64,000 bases of DNA, taken from contig JAQSEB010000126.1 in NCBI GenBank assembly GCA_030063045.1, positions 496,001 to 560,000 on the forward strand, given 5' to 3'. Position numbers and translations under genes: made by a program. The notes under the pieces were generated by a model. It saw only the letters and a list, made by a program, of their open reading frames with translations, made no database searches and was not told where the DNA came from. Below are positions 27,801 through 42,800 of the stretch, in pieces (the stretch's first letter is position 1; the number at the start of each line of letters is the position of its first letter). The stretch comes from Pratylenchus scribneri. Taxonomy: Eukaryota > Nematoda > Chromadorea > Rhabditida > Pratylenchidae.

Positions 27801-30800
27801 GAAATATTCGGTTTCAAACCCTGGACCCAAACCCTTCCCTCTATTTAATTATAATTAAATTTCGAAAATCATATCTCAGAGCCTGGAGAAGATTTTTTCC
27901 TGAAATAAAAAGATTTGAATAGCCAATGAAAAATGGAATTTATTCAAAAAAAATTCAGCCGATTTTACTGTAACAGTTTAGAAATATTCGGTTTCAAAAC
28001 CTGGACCCAAACCCTTCCCTCTATTTAATTATAATTAAATTTCGAAAATCATATCTCAGAGCCTGGAGAAGATTTTTTCCTGAAATAAAAAGATTTGAAT
28101 AGCCAATGAAAAATGGAATTTATTCAAAAAAAATTCAGCCGATTTTACTGTAACAGTTTAGAAATATTCGGTTTCAAACCCTCTGGCCTCAACCCTCCTT
28201 CACTCTATTTAATTATAATTAAATTTCGAAAATCATATCTCAGAGCCTGGAGAAGATTTTTTCCTGAAATAAAAAGATTTGAATAGCCAATGAAAAATGG
28301 AATTTAATCAAAAAAAATTCAGCCAATTTTACTGTAACAATTTTGAAATATTCGATTTCAAACCCTCTGGCCTCAACCCTCCTTCCCTCTATTTAATTAT
28401 AATTAAATTTCGAAAATCATATCTCAGAGCCTGGAGAAGATTTTTTCCTGAAATAAAAAGATTTGAATAGCCAATGAAAAATGGAATTTATTCAAAAAAA
28501 ATTCAGCCGATTTTACTGTAACAGTTTAGAAATATTCGGTTTCAAACCCTGGACCCAAACCCTTCCCTCTATTTAATTATAATTAAATTTCGAAAATCAT
28601 ATCTCAGAGCCTGGAGAAGATTTTTTCCTGAAATAAAAAGATTTGAATAGCCAATGAAAAATGGAATTTATTCAAAAAAAATTCAGCCGATTTTACTGTA
28701 ACAGTTTAGAAATATTCGGTTTCAAAACCTGGACCCAAACCCTTCCCTCTATTTAATTATAATTAAATTTCGAAAATCATATCTCAGAGCCTGGAGAAGA
28801 TTTTTTCCTGAAATAAAAAGATTTGAATAGCCAATGAAAAATGGAATTTATTCAAAAAAAATTCAGCCGATTTTACTGTAACAGTTTAGAAATATTCGGT
28901 TTCAAACCCTCTGGCCTCAACCCTCCTTCACTCTATTTAATTATAATTAAATTTCGAAAATCATATCTCAGAGCCTGGAGAAGATTTTTTCCTGAAATAA
29001 AAAGATTTGAATAGCCAATGAAAAATGGAATTTAATCAAAAAAAATTCAGCCAATTTTACTGTAACAATTTTGAAATATTCTATTTCAAACCCTCTGGCC
29101 TCAACCCTCCTTCCCTCTATTTAATTATAATTAAATTTCGAAAATCATATCTCAGAGCCTGGAGAAGATTTTTTCCTGAAATAAAAAGATTTGAATAGCC
29201 AATGAAAAATGGAATTTAATCAAAAAAAATTCAGCCGATTTTACTGTAACAGTTTAGAAATATTCGGTTTCAAACCCTCTGGCCTCAACCCTCCTTCACT
29301 CTATTTAATTATAATTAAATTTCGAAAATCATATCTCAGAGCCTGGAGAAGATTTTTTCCTGAAATCAGAAGATTTGAATAGCCAATGAAAAATGGAATT
29401 TATTCAAAAAAAATTCAGCCAATTTTACTGTAACAATTTTGAAATATTCGATTTCAAACCCTCTGGCCTCAACCCTCCTTCCCTCTATTTAATTATAATT
29501 AAATTTCGAAAATCATATCTCAGAGCCTGGAGAAGATTTTTTCCTGAAATAAAAAGATTTGAATAGCCAATGAAAAATGGAATTTAATCAAAAAAAATTC
29601 AGCCAATTTTACTGTAACAATTTTGAAATATTCTATTTCAAACCCTCTGGCCTCAACCCTCCTTCCCTCTATTTAATTATAATTAAATTTCGAAAATCAT
29701 ATCTCAGAGCCTGGAGAAGATTTTTTCCTGAAATAAAAAGATTTGAATAGCCAATGAAAAATGGAATTTAATCAAAAAAAATTCAGCCGATTTTACTGTA
29801 ACAGTTTAGAAATATTCGGTTTCAAACCCTCTGGCCTCAACCCTCCTTCACTCTATTTAATTATAATTAAATTTCGAAAATCATATCTCAGAGCCTGGAG
29901 AAGATTTTTTCCTGAAATCAGAAGATTTGAATAGCCAATGAAAAATGGAATTTATTCAAAAAAAATTCAGCCGATTTTACTGTAACAGTTTAGAAATATT
30001 CGGTTTCAAAACCTGGACCCAAACCCTTCCCTCTATTTAATTATAATTAAATTTCGAAAATCATATCTCAGAGCCTGGAGAAGATTTTTTCCTGAAATCA
30101 GAAGATTTGAATAGCCAATGAAAATGGAATTTAATCAAAAAAAATTCAGCCAATTTTACTGTAACAGTTTAGAAATATTCGGTTTCAAAACCTCTGGCCT
30201 CAACCCTCCTTCCCTCTATTTAATTATAATTAAATTTCGAAAATCATATCTCAGAGCCTGGAGAAGATTTTTTCCTGAAATAAAAAGATTTGAATAGCCA
30301 ATGAAAAATGGAATTTAATCAAAAAAAATTCAGCCGATTTTACTGTAACAGTTTAGAAATATTCGGTTTCAAACCCTCTGGCCTCAACCCTCCTTCACTC
30401 TATTTAATTATAATTAAATTTCGAAAATCATATCTCAGAGCCTGGAGAAGATTTTTTCCTGAAATCAGAAGATTTGAATAGCCAATGAAAAATGGAATTT
30501 ATTCAAAAAAAATTCAGCCAATTTTACTGTAACAATTTTGAAATATTCGATTTCAAACCCTCTGGCCTCAACCCTCCTTCCCTCTATTTAATTATAATTA
30601 AATTTCGAAAATCATATCTCAGAGCCTGGAGAAGATTTTTTCCTGAAATAAAAAGATTTGAATAGCCAATGAAAAATGGAATTTAATCAAAAAAAATTCA
30701 GCCAATTTTACTGTAACAATTTTGAAATATTCTATTTCAAACCCTCTGGCCTCAACCCTCCTTCCCTCTATTTAATTATAATTAAATTTCGAAAATCATA

Positions 30801-33800
30801 TCTCAGAGCCTGGAGAAGATTTTTTCCTGAAATAAAAAGATTTGAATAGCCAATGAAAAATGGAATTTAATCAAAAAAAATTCAGCCGATTTTACTGTAA
30901 CAGTTTAGAAATATTCGGTTTCAAACCCTCTGGCCTCAACCCTCCTTCACTCTATTTAATTATAATTAAATTTCGAAAATCATATCTCAGAGCCTGGAGA
31001 AGATTTTTTCCTGAAATCAGAAGATTTGAATAGCCAATGAAAAATGGAATTTATTCAAAAAAAATTCAGCCGATTTTACTGTAACAGTTTAGAAATATTC
31101 GGTTTCAAAACCTGGACCCAAACCCTTCCCTCTATTTAATTATAATTAAATTTCGAAAATCATATCTCAGAGCCTGGAGAAGATTTTTTCCTGAAATCAG
31201 AAGATTTGAATAGCCAATGAAAATGGAATTTAATCAAAAAAAATTCAGCCAATTTTACTGTAACAGTTTAGAAATATTCGGTTTCAAAACCTGGACCCAA
31301 ACCCTTCCCTCTATTTAATTATAATTAAATTTCGAAAATCATATCTCAGAGCCTGGAGAAGATTTTTTCCTGAAATAAAAAGATTTGAATAGCCAATGAA
31401 AAATGGAATTTAATCAAAAAAAATTCAGCCAATTTTACTGTAACAATTTTGAAATATTCGGTTTCAAACCCTCTGGCCTCAACCTTCCTTCATTCTATTT
31501 AATTATAATTAAATTTCGAAAATCATATCTCAGAGCCTGGAGAAGATTTTTTCCTGAAATCAGAAGATTTGAATAGCCAATGAAAAATGGAATTTAATCA
31601 AAAAAAATTCAGCCAATTTTACTGTAACAATTTTGAAATATTCGATTTCAAACCCTCTGGCCTCAACCCTCCTTCCCTCTATTTAATTATAATTAAATTT
31701 CGAAAATCATATCTCAGAGCCTGGAGAAGATTTTTTCCTGAAATAAAAAGATTTGAATAGCCAATGAAAAATGGAATTTAATCAAAAAAAATTCAGCCGA
31801 TTTTACTGTAACAGTTTAGAAATATTCGGTTTCAAACCCTCTGGCCTCAACCCTCCTTCCCTCTATTTAATTATAATTAAATTTCGAAAATCATATCTCA
31901 GAGCCTGGAGAAGATTTTTTCCTGAAATAAAAAGATTTGAATAGCCAATGAAAAATGGAATTTAATCAAAAAAAATCAGCCGATTTTATTGTAACAGTTT
32001 TGAAATATTCGGTTTCAAACCCTGGACCCAAACCCTTCCCTCTATTTAATTATAATTAAATTTCGAAAATCATATCTCAGAGCCTGGAGAAGATTTTTTC
32101 CTGAAATCAGAAGATTTGAATAGCCAATGAAAAATGGAATTTAATCAAAAAAAATTCAGCCAATTTTACTGTAACAATTTTGAAATATTCGATTTCAAAC
32201 CCTCTGGCCTCAACCCTCCTTCCCTCTATTTAATTATAATTAAATTTCGAAAATCATATCTCAGAGCCTGGAGAAGATTTTTTCCTGAAATAAAAAGATT
32301 TGAATAGCCAATGAAAAATGGAATTTATTCAAAAAAAATTCAGCCAATTTTACTGTAACAGTTTTGAAATATTCGGTTTCAAACCCTGGACCCAAACCCT
32401 TCCCTCTATTTAATTATAATTAAATTTCGAAAATCATATCTCAGAGCCTGGAGAAGATTTTTTCCTGAAATCAGAAGATTTGAATAGCCAATGAAAAATG
32501 GAATTTAATCAAAAAAAATTCAGCCAATTTTACTGTAACAATTTTGAAATATTCGATTTCAAACCCTCTGGCCTCAACCCTCCTTCCCTCTATTTAATTA
32601 TAATTAAATTTCGAAAATCATATCTCAGAGCCTGGAGAAGATTTTTTCCTGAAATAAAAAGATTTGAATAGCCAATGAAAAATGGAATTTATTCAAAAAA
32701 AATTCAGCCGATTTTACTGTAACAGTTTAGAAATATTCGATTTCAAACCCTCTGGCCTCAACCCTCCTTCACTCTATTTAATTATAATTAAATTTCGAAA
32801 ATCATATCTCAGAGCCTGGAGAAGATTTTTTCCTGAAATAAAAAGATTTGAATAGCCAATGAAAAATGGAATTTAATCAAAAAAAATTCAGCCGATTTTA
32901 CTGTAACAGTTTAGAAATATTCGGTTTCAAACCCTCTGGCCTCAACCCTCCTTCACTCTATTTAATTATAATTAAATTTCGAAAATCATATCTCAGAGCC
33001 TGGAGAAGATTTTTTCCTGAAATCAGAAGATTTGAATAGCCAATGAAAAATGGAATTTAATCAAAAAAAAATTCAGCCAATTTTACTGTAACAATTTTGA
33101 AATATTCGATTTCAAACCCTCTGGCCTCAACCCTCCTTCCCTCTATTTAATTATAATTAAATTTCGAAAATCATATCTCAGAGCCTGGAGAAGATTTTTT
33201 CCTGAAATAAAAAGATTTGAATAGCCAATGAAAAATGGAATTTAATCAAAAAAAATTCAGCCGATTTTACTGTAACAGTTTAGAAATATTCGGTTTCAAA
33301 CCCTCTGGCCTCAACCCTCCTTCACTCTATTTAATTATAATTAAATTTCGAAAATCATATCTCAGAGCCTGGAGAAGATTTTTTCCTGAAATCAGAAGAT
33401 TTGAATAGCCAATGAAAAATGGAATTTAATCAAAAAAAATTCAGCCAATTTTACTGTAACAATTTTGAAATATTCGATTTCAAACCCTCTGGCCTCAACC
33501 CTCCTTCCCTCTATTTAATTATAATTAAATTTCGAAAATCATATCTCAGAGCCTGGAGAAGATTTTTTCCTGAAATAAAAAGATTTGAATAGCCAATGAA
33601 AAATGGAATTTAATCAAAAAAAATCAGCCGATTTTATTGTAACAGTTTTGAAATATTCGGTTTCAAACCCTGGACCCAAACCCTTCCCTCTATTTAATTA
33701 TAATTAAATTTCGAAAATCATATCTCAGAGCCTGGAGAAGATTTTTTCCTGAAATAAAAAGATTTGAATAGCCAATGAAAAATGGAATTTAATCAAAAAA

Positions 33801-36800
33801 AATTCAGCCGATTTTACTGTAACAGTTTAGAAATATTCGGTTTCAAACCCTCTGGCCTCAACCCTCCTTCACTCTATTTAATTATAATTAAATTTCGAAA
33901 ATCATATCTCAGAGCCTGGAGAAGATTTTTTCCTGAAATCAGAAGATTTGAATAGCCAATGAAAAATGGAATTTAATCAAAAAAAAATTCAGCCAATTTT
34001 ACTGTAACAATTTTGAAATATTCGATTTCAAACCCTCTGGCCTCAACCCTCCTTCCCTCTATTTAATTATAATTAAATTTCGAAAATCATATCTCAGAGC
34101 CTGGAGAAGATTTTTTCCTGAAATAAAAAGATTTGAATAGCCAATGAAAAATGGAATTTAATCAAAAAAAATTCAGCCGATTTTACTGTAACAGTTTAGA
34201 AATATTCGGTTTCAAACCCTCTGGCCTCAACCCTCCTTCACTCTATTTAATTATAATTAAATTTCGAAAATCATATCTCAGAGCCTGGAGAAGATTTTTT
34301 CCTGAAATCAGAAGATTTGAATAGCCAATGAAAAATGGAATTTAATCAAAAAAAATTCAGCCAATTTTACTGTAACAATTTTGAAATATTCGATTTCAAA
34401 CCCTCTGGCCTCAACCCTCCTTCCCTCTATTTAATTATAATTAAATTTCGAAAATCATATCTCAGAGCCTGGAGAAGATTTTTTCCTGAAATAAAAAGAT
34501 TTGAATAGCCAATGAAAAATGGAATTTAATCAAAAAAAATCAGCCGATTTTATTGTAACAGTTTTGAAATATTCGGTTTCAAACCCTGGACCCAAACCCT
34601 TCCCTCTATTTAATTATAATTAAATTTCGAAAATCATATCTCAGAGCCTGGAGAAGATTTTTTCCTGAAATCAGAAGATTTGAATAGCCAATGAAAAATG
34701 GAATTTAATCAAAAAAAATTCAGCCAATTTTACTGTAACAATTTTGAAATATTCGATTTCAAAACCTCTGGCCTCAACCCTCCTTCCCTCTATTTAATTA
34801 TAATTAAATTTCGAAAATCATATCTCAGAGCCTGGAGAAGATTTTTTCCTGAAATAAAAAGATTTGAATAGCCAATGAAAAATGGAATTTATTCAAAAAA
34901 AATTCAGCCGATTTTACTGTAACAGTTTAGAAATATTCGATTTCAAACCCTCTGGCCTCAACCCTCCTTCACTCTATTTAATTATAATTAAATTTCGAAA
35001 ATCATATCTCAGAGCCTGGAGAAGATTTTTTCCTGAAATAAAAAGATTTGAATAGCCAATGAAAAATGGAATTTAATCAAAAAAAATTCAGCCGATTTTA
35101 CTGTAACAGTTTAGAAATATTCGGTTTCAAACCCTCTGGCCTCAACCCTCCTTCACTCTATTTAATTATAATTAAATTTCGAAAATCATATCTCAGAGCC
35201 TGGAGAAGATTTTTTCCTGAAATCAGAAGATTTGAATAGCCAATGAAAAATGGAATTTAATCAAAAAAAAATTCAGCCAATTTTACTGTAACAATTTTGA
35301 AATATTCGATTTCAAACCCTCTGGCCTCAACCCTCCTTCCCTCTATTTAATTATAATTAAATTTCGAAAATCATATCTCAGAGCCTGGAGAAGATTTTTT
35401 CCTGAAATAAAAAGATTTGAATAGCCAATGAAAAATGGAATTTAATCAAAAAAAATTCAGCCGATTTTACTGTAACAGTTTAGAAATATTCGGTTTCAAA
35501 CCCTCTGGCCTCAACCCTCCTTCACTCTATTTAATTATAATTAAATTTCGAAAATCATATCTCAGAGCCTGGAGAAGATTTTTTCCTGAAATCAGAAGAT
35601 TTGAATAGCCAATGAAAAATGGAATTTAATCAAAAAAAATTCAGCCAATTTTACTGTAACAATTTTGAAATATTCGATTTCAAACCCTCTGGCCTCAACC
35701 CTCCTTCCCTCTATTTAATTATAATTAAATTTCGAAAATCATATCTCAGAGCCTGGAGAAGATTTTTTCCTGAAATAAAAAGATTTGAATAGCCAATGAA
35801 AAATGGAATTTAATCAAAAAAAATTCAGCCGATTTTACTGTAACAGTTTAGAAATATTCGGTTTCAAACCCTCTGGCCTCAACCCTCCTTCCCTCTATTT
35901 AATTATAATTAAATTTCGAAAATCATATCTCAGAGCCTGGAGAAGATTTTTTCCTGAAATAAAAAGATTTGAATAGCCAATGAAAAATGGAATTTAATCA
36001 AAAAAAATCAGCCGATTTTATTGTAACAGTTTTGAAATATTCGGTTTCAAACCCTGGACCCAAAACCTTCCCTCTATTTAATTATAATTAAATTTCGAAA
36101 ATCATATCTCAGAGCCTGGAGAAGATTTTTTCCTGAAATCAGAAGATTTGAATAGCCAATGAAAAATGGAATTTAATCAAAAAAAATTCAGCCAATTTTA
36201 CTGTAACAATTTTGAAATATTCGATTTCAAACCCTCTGGCCTCAACCCTCCTTCCCTCTATTTAATTATAATTAAATTTCGAAAATCATATCTCAGAGCC
36301 TGGAGAAGATTTTTTCCTGAAATAAAAAGATTTGAATAGCCAATGAAAAATGGAATTTATTCAAAAAAAATTCAGCCGATTTTACTGTAACAGTTTAGAA
36401 ATATTCGATTTCAAACCCTCTGGCCTCAACCCTCCTTCACTCTATTTAATTATAATTAAATTTCGAAAATCATATCTCAGAGCCTGGAGAAGATTTTTTC
36501 CTGAAATAAAAAGATTTGAATAGCCAATGAAAAATGGAATTTATTCAAAAAAAATTCAGCCGATTTTACTGTAACAGTTTAGAAATATTCGATTTCAAAC
36601 CCTCTGGCCTCAACCCTCCTTCACTCTATTTAATTATAATTAAATTTCGAAAATCATATCTCAGAGCCTGGAGAAGATTTTTTCCTGAAATAAAAAGATT
36701 TGAATAGCCAATGAAAAATGGAATTTATTTAAAAAAAATTCAGCCAATTTTACTGTAACAGTTTAGAAATATTCGGTTTCAAACCCTCTGGCCTCAACCC

Positions 36801-39800
36801 TCCTTCACTCTATTTAATTATAATTAAATTTCGAAAATCATATCTCAGAGCCTGGAGAAGATTTTTTCCTGAAATCAGAAGATTTGAATAGCCAATGAAA
36901 AATGGAATTTATTTAAAAAAAATTCAGCCAATTTTACTGTAACAGTTTAGAAATATTCGGTTTCAAACCCTCTGGCCTCAACCCTCCTTCACTCTATTTA
37001 ATTATAATTAAATTTCGAAAATCATATCTCAGAGCCTGGAGAAGATTTTTTCCTGAAATAAAAAGATTTGAATAGCCAATGAAAAATGGAATTTAATCAA
37101 AAAAATTCAGCCAATTTTACTGTAACAATTTTGAAATATTCGGTTTCAAACCCTCTGGCCTCAACCCTCCTTCCCTCTATTTAATTATAATTAAATTTCG
37201 AAAATCATATCTCAGAGCCTGGAGAAGATTTTTTCCTGAAATAAAAAGATTTGAATAGCCAATGAAAAATGGAATTTAATCAAAAAAAATCAGCCGATTT
37301 TATTGTAACAGTTTTGAAATATTCGGTTTCAAACCCTGGACCCAAACCCTTCCCTCTATTTAATTATAATTAAATTTCGAAAATCATATCTCAGAGCCTG
37401 GAGAAGATTTTTTCCTGAAATCAGAAGATTTGAATAGCCAATGAAAAATGGAATTTAATCAAAAAAAATTCAGCCAATTTTACTGTAACAATTTTGAAAT
37501 ATTCGATTTCAAACCCTCTGGCCTCAACCCTCCTTCCCTCTATTTAATTATAATTAAATTTCGAAAATCATATCTCAGAGCCTGGAGAAGATTTTTTCCT
37601 GAAATAAAAAGATTTGAATAGCCAATGAAAAATGGAATTTATTCAAAAAAAATTCAGCCGATTTTACTGTAACAATTTTGAAATATTCGATTTCAAACCC
37701 TCTGGCCTCAACCCTCCTTCCCTCTATTTAATTATAATTAAATTTCGAAAATCATATCTCAGAGCCTGGAGAAGATTTTTTCCTGAAATAAAAAGATTTG
37801 AATAGCCAATGAAAAATGGAATTTATTCAAAAAAAATTCAGCCGATTTTACTGTAACAGTTTTGAAATATTCGGTTTCAATCCTTTGCCCCAAACCCTTC
37901 CCTCTATTTAATTATAATTAAATTTCGAAAATCATATCTTAGAGCCTCGACAATATTTTTTCCTGAAATCAGAAGATTTGAATAGCTAATGAAAAATGGA
38001 ATTTAATCAAAAAAAATTCAGCCAATTTTACTGTAACAATTTTGAAATATTCGGTTTCAAACCCTCTGGCCTCAACCCTCCTTCACTCTATTTAATTATA
38101 ATTAAATTTCGAAAATCATATCTTAGAGCCTCGACAATATTTTTTCCTGAAATCAAAAGATTTGAATAGCCAATGAAAAATGGAATTTATTCAAAAAAAA
38201 TTCAGCCGATTTTACTGTAACAGTTTAGAAATATTCGGTTTCAAACCCTCTGGCCTCAACCTTCCTTCATTCTATTTAATTATAATTAAATTTCGAAAAT
38301 CATATCTCAGAGCCTGGAGAAGATTTTTTCCTGAAATCAGAAGATTTGAATAGCCAATGAAAAATGGAATTTAATCAAAAAAAATTCAGCCAATTTTACT
38401 GTAACAATTTTGAAATATTCGATTTCAAACCCTCTGGCCTCAACCCTCCTTCCCTCTATTTAATTATAATTAAATTTCGAAAATCATATCTCAGAGCCTG
38501 GAGAAGATTTTTTCCTGAAATAAAAAGATTTGAATAGCCAATGAAAAATGGAATTTATTCAAAAAAAATTCAGCCGATTTTACTGTAACAATTTTGAAAT
38601 ATTCGATTTCAAACCCTCTGGCCTCAACCCTCCTTCCCTCTATTTAATTATAATTAAATTTCGAAAATCATATCTCAGAGCCTGGAGAAGATTTTTTCCT
38701 GAAATAAAAAGATTTGAATAGCCAATGAAAAATGGAATTTATTCAAAAAAAATTCAGCCGATTTTACTGTAACAGTTTTGAAATATTCGGTTTCAATCCT
38801 TTGCCCCAAACCCTTCCCTCTATTTAATTATAATTAAATTTCGAAAATCATATCTTAGAGCCTCGACAATATTTTTTCCTGAAATCAGAAGATTTGAATA
38901 GCTAATGAAAAATGGAATTTAATCAAAAAAAATTCAGCCAATTTTACTGTAACAATTTTGAAATATTCGGTTTCAAACCCTCTGGCCTCAACCCTCCTTC
39001 ACTCTATTTAATTATAATTAAATTTCGAAAATCATATCTTAGAGCCTCGACAATATTTTTTCCTGAAATCAAAAGATTTGAATAGCCAATGAAAAATGGA
39101 ATTTATTCAAAAAAAATTCAGCCGATTTTACTGTAACAGTTTAGAAATATTCGGTTTCAAACCCTCTGGCCTCAACCTTCCTTCATTCTATTTAATTATA
39201 ATTAAATTTCGAAAATCATATCTCAGAGCCTGGAGAAGATTTTTTCCTGAAATCAGAAGATTTGAATAGCCAATGAAAAATGGAATTTAATCAAAAAAAA
39301 TTCAGCCAATTTTACTGTAACAATTTTGAAATATTCGATTTCAAACCCTCTGGCCTCAACCCTCCTTCCCTCTATTTAATTATAATTAAATTTCGAAAAT
39401 CATATCTCAGAGCCTGGAGAAGATTTTTTCCTGAAATAAAAAGATTTGAATAGCCAATGAAAAATGGAATTTAATCAAAAAAAATTCAGCCGATTTTACT
39501 GTAACAGTTTAGAAATATTCGGTTTCAAACCCTCTGGCCTCAACCCTCCTTCACTCTATTTAATTATAATTAAATTTCGAAAATCATATCTCAGAGCCTG
39601 GAGAAGATTTTTTCCTGAAATAAAAAGATTTGAATAGCCAATGAAAAATGGAATTTAATCAAAAAAAATTCAGCCAATTTTACTGTAACAATTTTGAAAT
39701 ATTCGGTTTCAAACCCTCTGGCCTCAACCCTCCTTCCCTCTATTTAATTATAATTAAATTTCGAAAATCATATCTCAGAGCCTGGAGAAGATTTTTTCCT

Positions 39801-42800
39801 GAAATCAGAAGATTTGAATAGCCAATGAAAAATGGAATTTAATCAAAAAAAATTCAGCCAATTTTACTGTAACAATTTTGAAATATTCGATTTCAAACCC
39901 TCTGGCCTCAACCCTCCTTCCCTCTATTTAATTATAATTAAATTTCGAAAATCATATCTCAGAGCCTGGAGAAGATTTTTTCCTGAAATAAAAAGATTTG
40001 AATAGCCAATGAAAAATGGAATTTATTCAAAAAAAATTCAGCCGATTTTACTGTAACAGTTTAGAAATATTCGGTTTCAAAACCTGGACCCAAACCCTTC
40101 CCTCTATTTAATTATAATTAAATTTCGAAAATCATATCTCAGAGCCTGGAGAAGATTTTTTCCTGAAATAAAAAGATTTGAATAGCCAATGAAAAATGGA
40201 ATTTATTTAAAAAAAATTCAGCCAATTTTACTGTAACAGTTTAGAAATATTCGGTTTCAAACCCTCTGGCCTCAACCCTCCTTCACTCTATTTAATTATA
40301 ATTAAATTTCGAAAATCATATCTCAGAGCCTGGAGAAGATTTTTTCCTGAAATAAAAAGATTTGAATAGCCAATGAAAAATGGAATTTAATCAAAAAAAA
40401 TTCAGCCAATTTTACTGTAACAATTTTGAAATATTCGGTTTCAAACCCTCTGGCCTCAACCTTCCTTCATTCTATTTAATTATAATTAAATTTCGAAAAT
40501 CATATCTCAGAGCCTGGAGAAGATTTTTTCCTGAAATAAAAAGATTTGAATAGCCAATGAAAAATGGAATTTAATCAAAAAAAATTCAGCCGATTTTACT
40601 GTAACAGTTTAGAAATATTCGGTTTCAAACCCTCTGGCCTCAACCTTCCTTCATTCTATTTAATTATAATTAAATTTCGAAAATCATATCTCAGAGCCTG
40701 GAGAAGATTTTTTCCTGAAATAAAAAGATTTGAATAGCCAATGAAAAATGGAATTTATTCAAAAAAAATTCAGCCGATTTTACTGTAACAGTTTAGAAAT
40801 ATTCGGTTTCAAAACCTGGACCCAAACCCTTCCCTCTATTTAATTATAATTAAATTTCGAAAATCATATCTCAGAGCCTGGAGAAGATTTTTTCCTGAAA
40901 TCAGAAGATTTGAATAGCCAATGAAAAATGGAATTTATTTAAAAAAAATTCAGCCAATTTTACTGTAACAGTTTAGAAATATTCGGTTTCAAACCCTCTG
41001 GCCTCAACCCTCCTTCACTCTATTTAATTATAATTAAATTTCGAAAATCATATCTCAGAGCCTGGAGAAGATTTTTTCCTGAAATAAAAAGATTTGAATA
41101 GCCAATGAAAAATGGAATTTAATCAAAAAAAATTCAGCCAATTTTACTGTAACAATTTTGAAATATTCGGTTTCAAACCCTCTGGCCTCAACCTTCCTTC
41201 ATTCTATTTAATTATAATTAAATTTCGAAAATCATATCTCAGAGCCTGGAGAAGATTTTTTCCTGAAATAAAAAGATTTGAATAGCCAATGAAAAATGGA
41301 ATTTATTCAAAAAAAATTCAGCCAATTTTACTGTAACAATTTTGAAATATTCGGTTTCAAACCCTCTGGCCTCAACCTTCCTTCATTCTATTTAATTATA
41401 ATTAAATTTCGAAAATCATATCTCAGAGCCTGGAGAAGATTTTTTCCTGAAATAAAAAGATTTGAATAGCCAATGAAAAATGGAATTTATTTAAAAAAAA
41501 TTCAGCCAATTTTACTGTAACAGTTTAGAAATATTCGGTTTCAAACCCTCTGGCCTCAACCCTCCTTCACTCTATTTAATTATAATTAAATTTCGAAAAT
41601 CATATCTCAGAGCCTGGAGAAGATTTTTTCCTGAAATAAAAAGATTTGAATAGCCAATGAAAAATGGAATTTAATCAAAAAAAATTCAGCCAATTTTACT
41701 GTAACAATTTTGAAATATTCGGTTTCAAACCCTCTGGCCTCAACCTTCCTTCATTCTATTTAATTATAATTAAATTTCGAAAATCATATCTCAGAGCCTG
41801 GAGAAGATTTTTTCCTGAAATAAAAAGATTTGAATAGCCAATGAAAAATGGAATTTATTCAAAAAAAATTCAGCCGATTTTACTGTAACAGTTTAGAAAT
41901 ATTCGGTTTCAAAACCTGGACCCAAACCCTTCCCTCTATTTAATTATAATTAAATTTCGAAAATCATATCTCAGAGCCTGGAGAAGATTTTTTCCTGAAA
42001 TAAAAAGATTTGAATAGCCAATGAAAAATGGAATTTATTCAAAAAAAATTCAGCCGATTTTACTGTAACAGTTTAGAAATATTCGGTTTCAAACCCTCTG
42101 GCCTCAACCCTCCTTCACTCTATTTAATTATAATTAAATTTCGAAAATCATATCTCAGAGCCTGGAGAAGATTTTTTCCTGAAATAAAAAGATTTGAATA
42201 GCCAATGAAAAATGGAATTTAATCAAAAAAAATTCAGCCAATTTTACTGTAACAATTTTGAAATATTCGGTTTCAAACCCTCTGGCCTCAACCTTCCTTC
42301 ATTCTATTTAATTATAATTAAATTTCGAAAATCATATCTCAGAGCCTGGAGAAGATTTTTTCCTGAAATAAAAAGATTTGAATAACCAATGAAAAATGGA
42401 ATTTAATCAAAAAAAAATCAGCCGATTTTACTGTAACAGTTTAGAAATATTCGGTTTCAAACCCTCTGGCCTCAACCCTCCTTCACTCTATTTAATTATA
42501 ATTAAATTTCGAAAATCATATCTCAGAGCCTGGAGAAGATTTTTTCCTGAAATAAAAAGATTTGAATAGCCAATGAAAAATGGAATTTAATCAAAAAAAA
42601 TTCAGCCAATTTTACTGTAAAAATTTTGAAATATTCGATTTCAAACCCTCTGGCCTCAACCCTCCTTCCCTCTATTTAATTATAATTAAATTTCGAAAAT
42701 CATATCTCCGAGCCTGGAGAAGATTTTTTCCTGAAATAAAAAGATTTGAATAGCCAATGAAAAATGGAATTTAATCAAAAAAAATCAGCCGATTTTATTG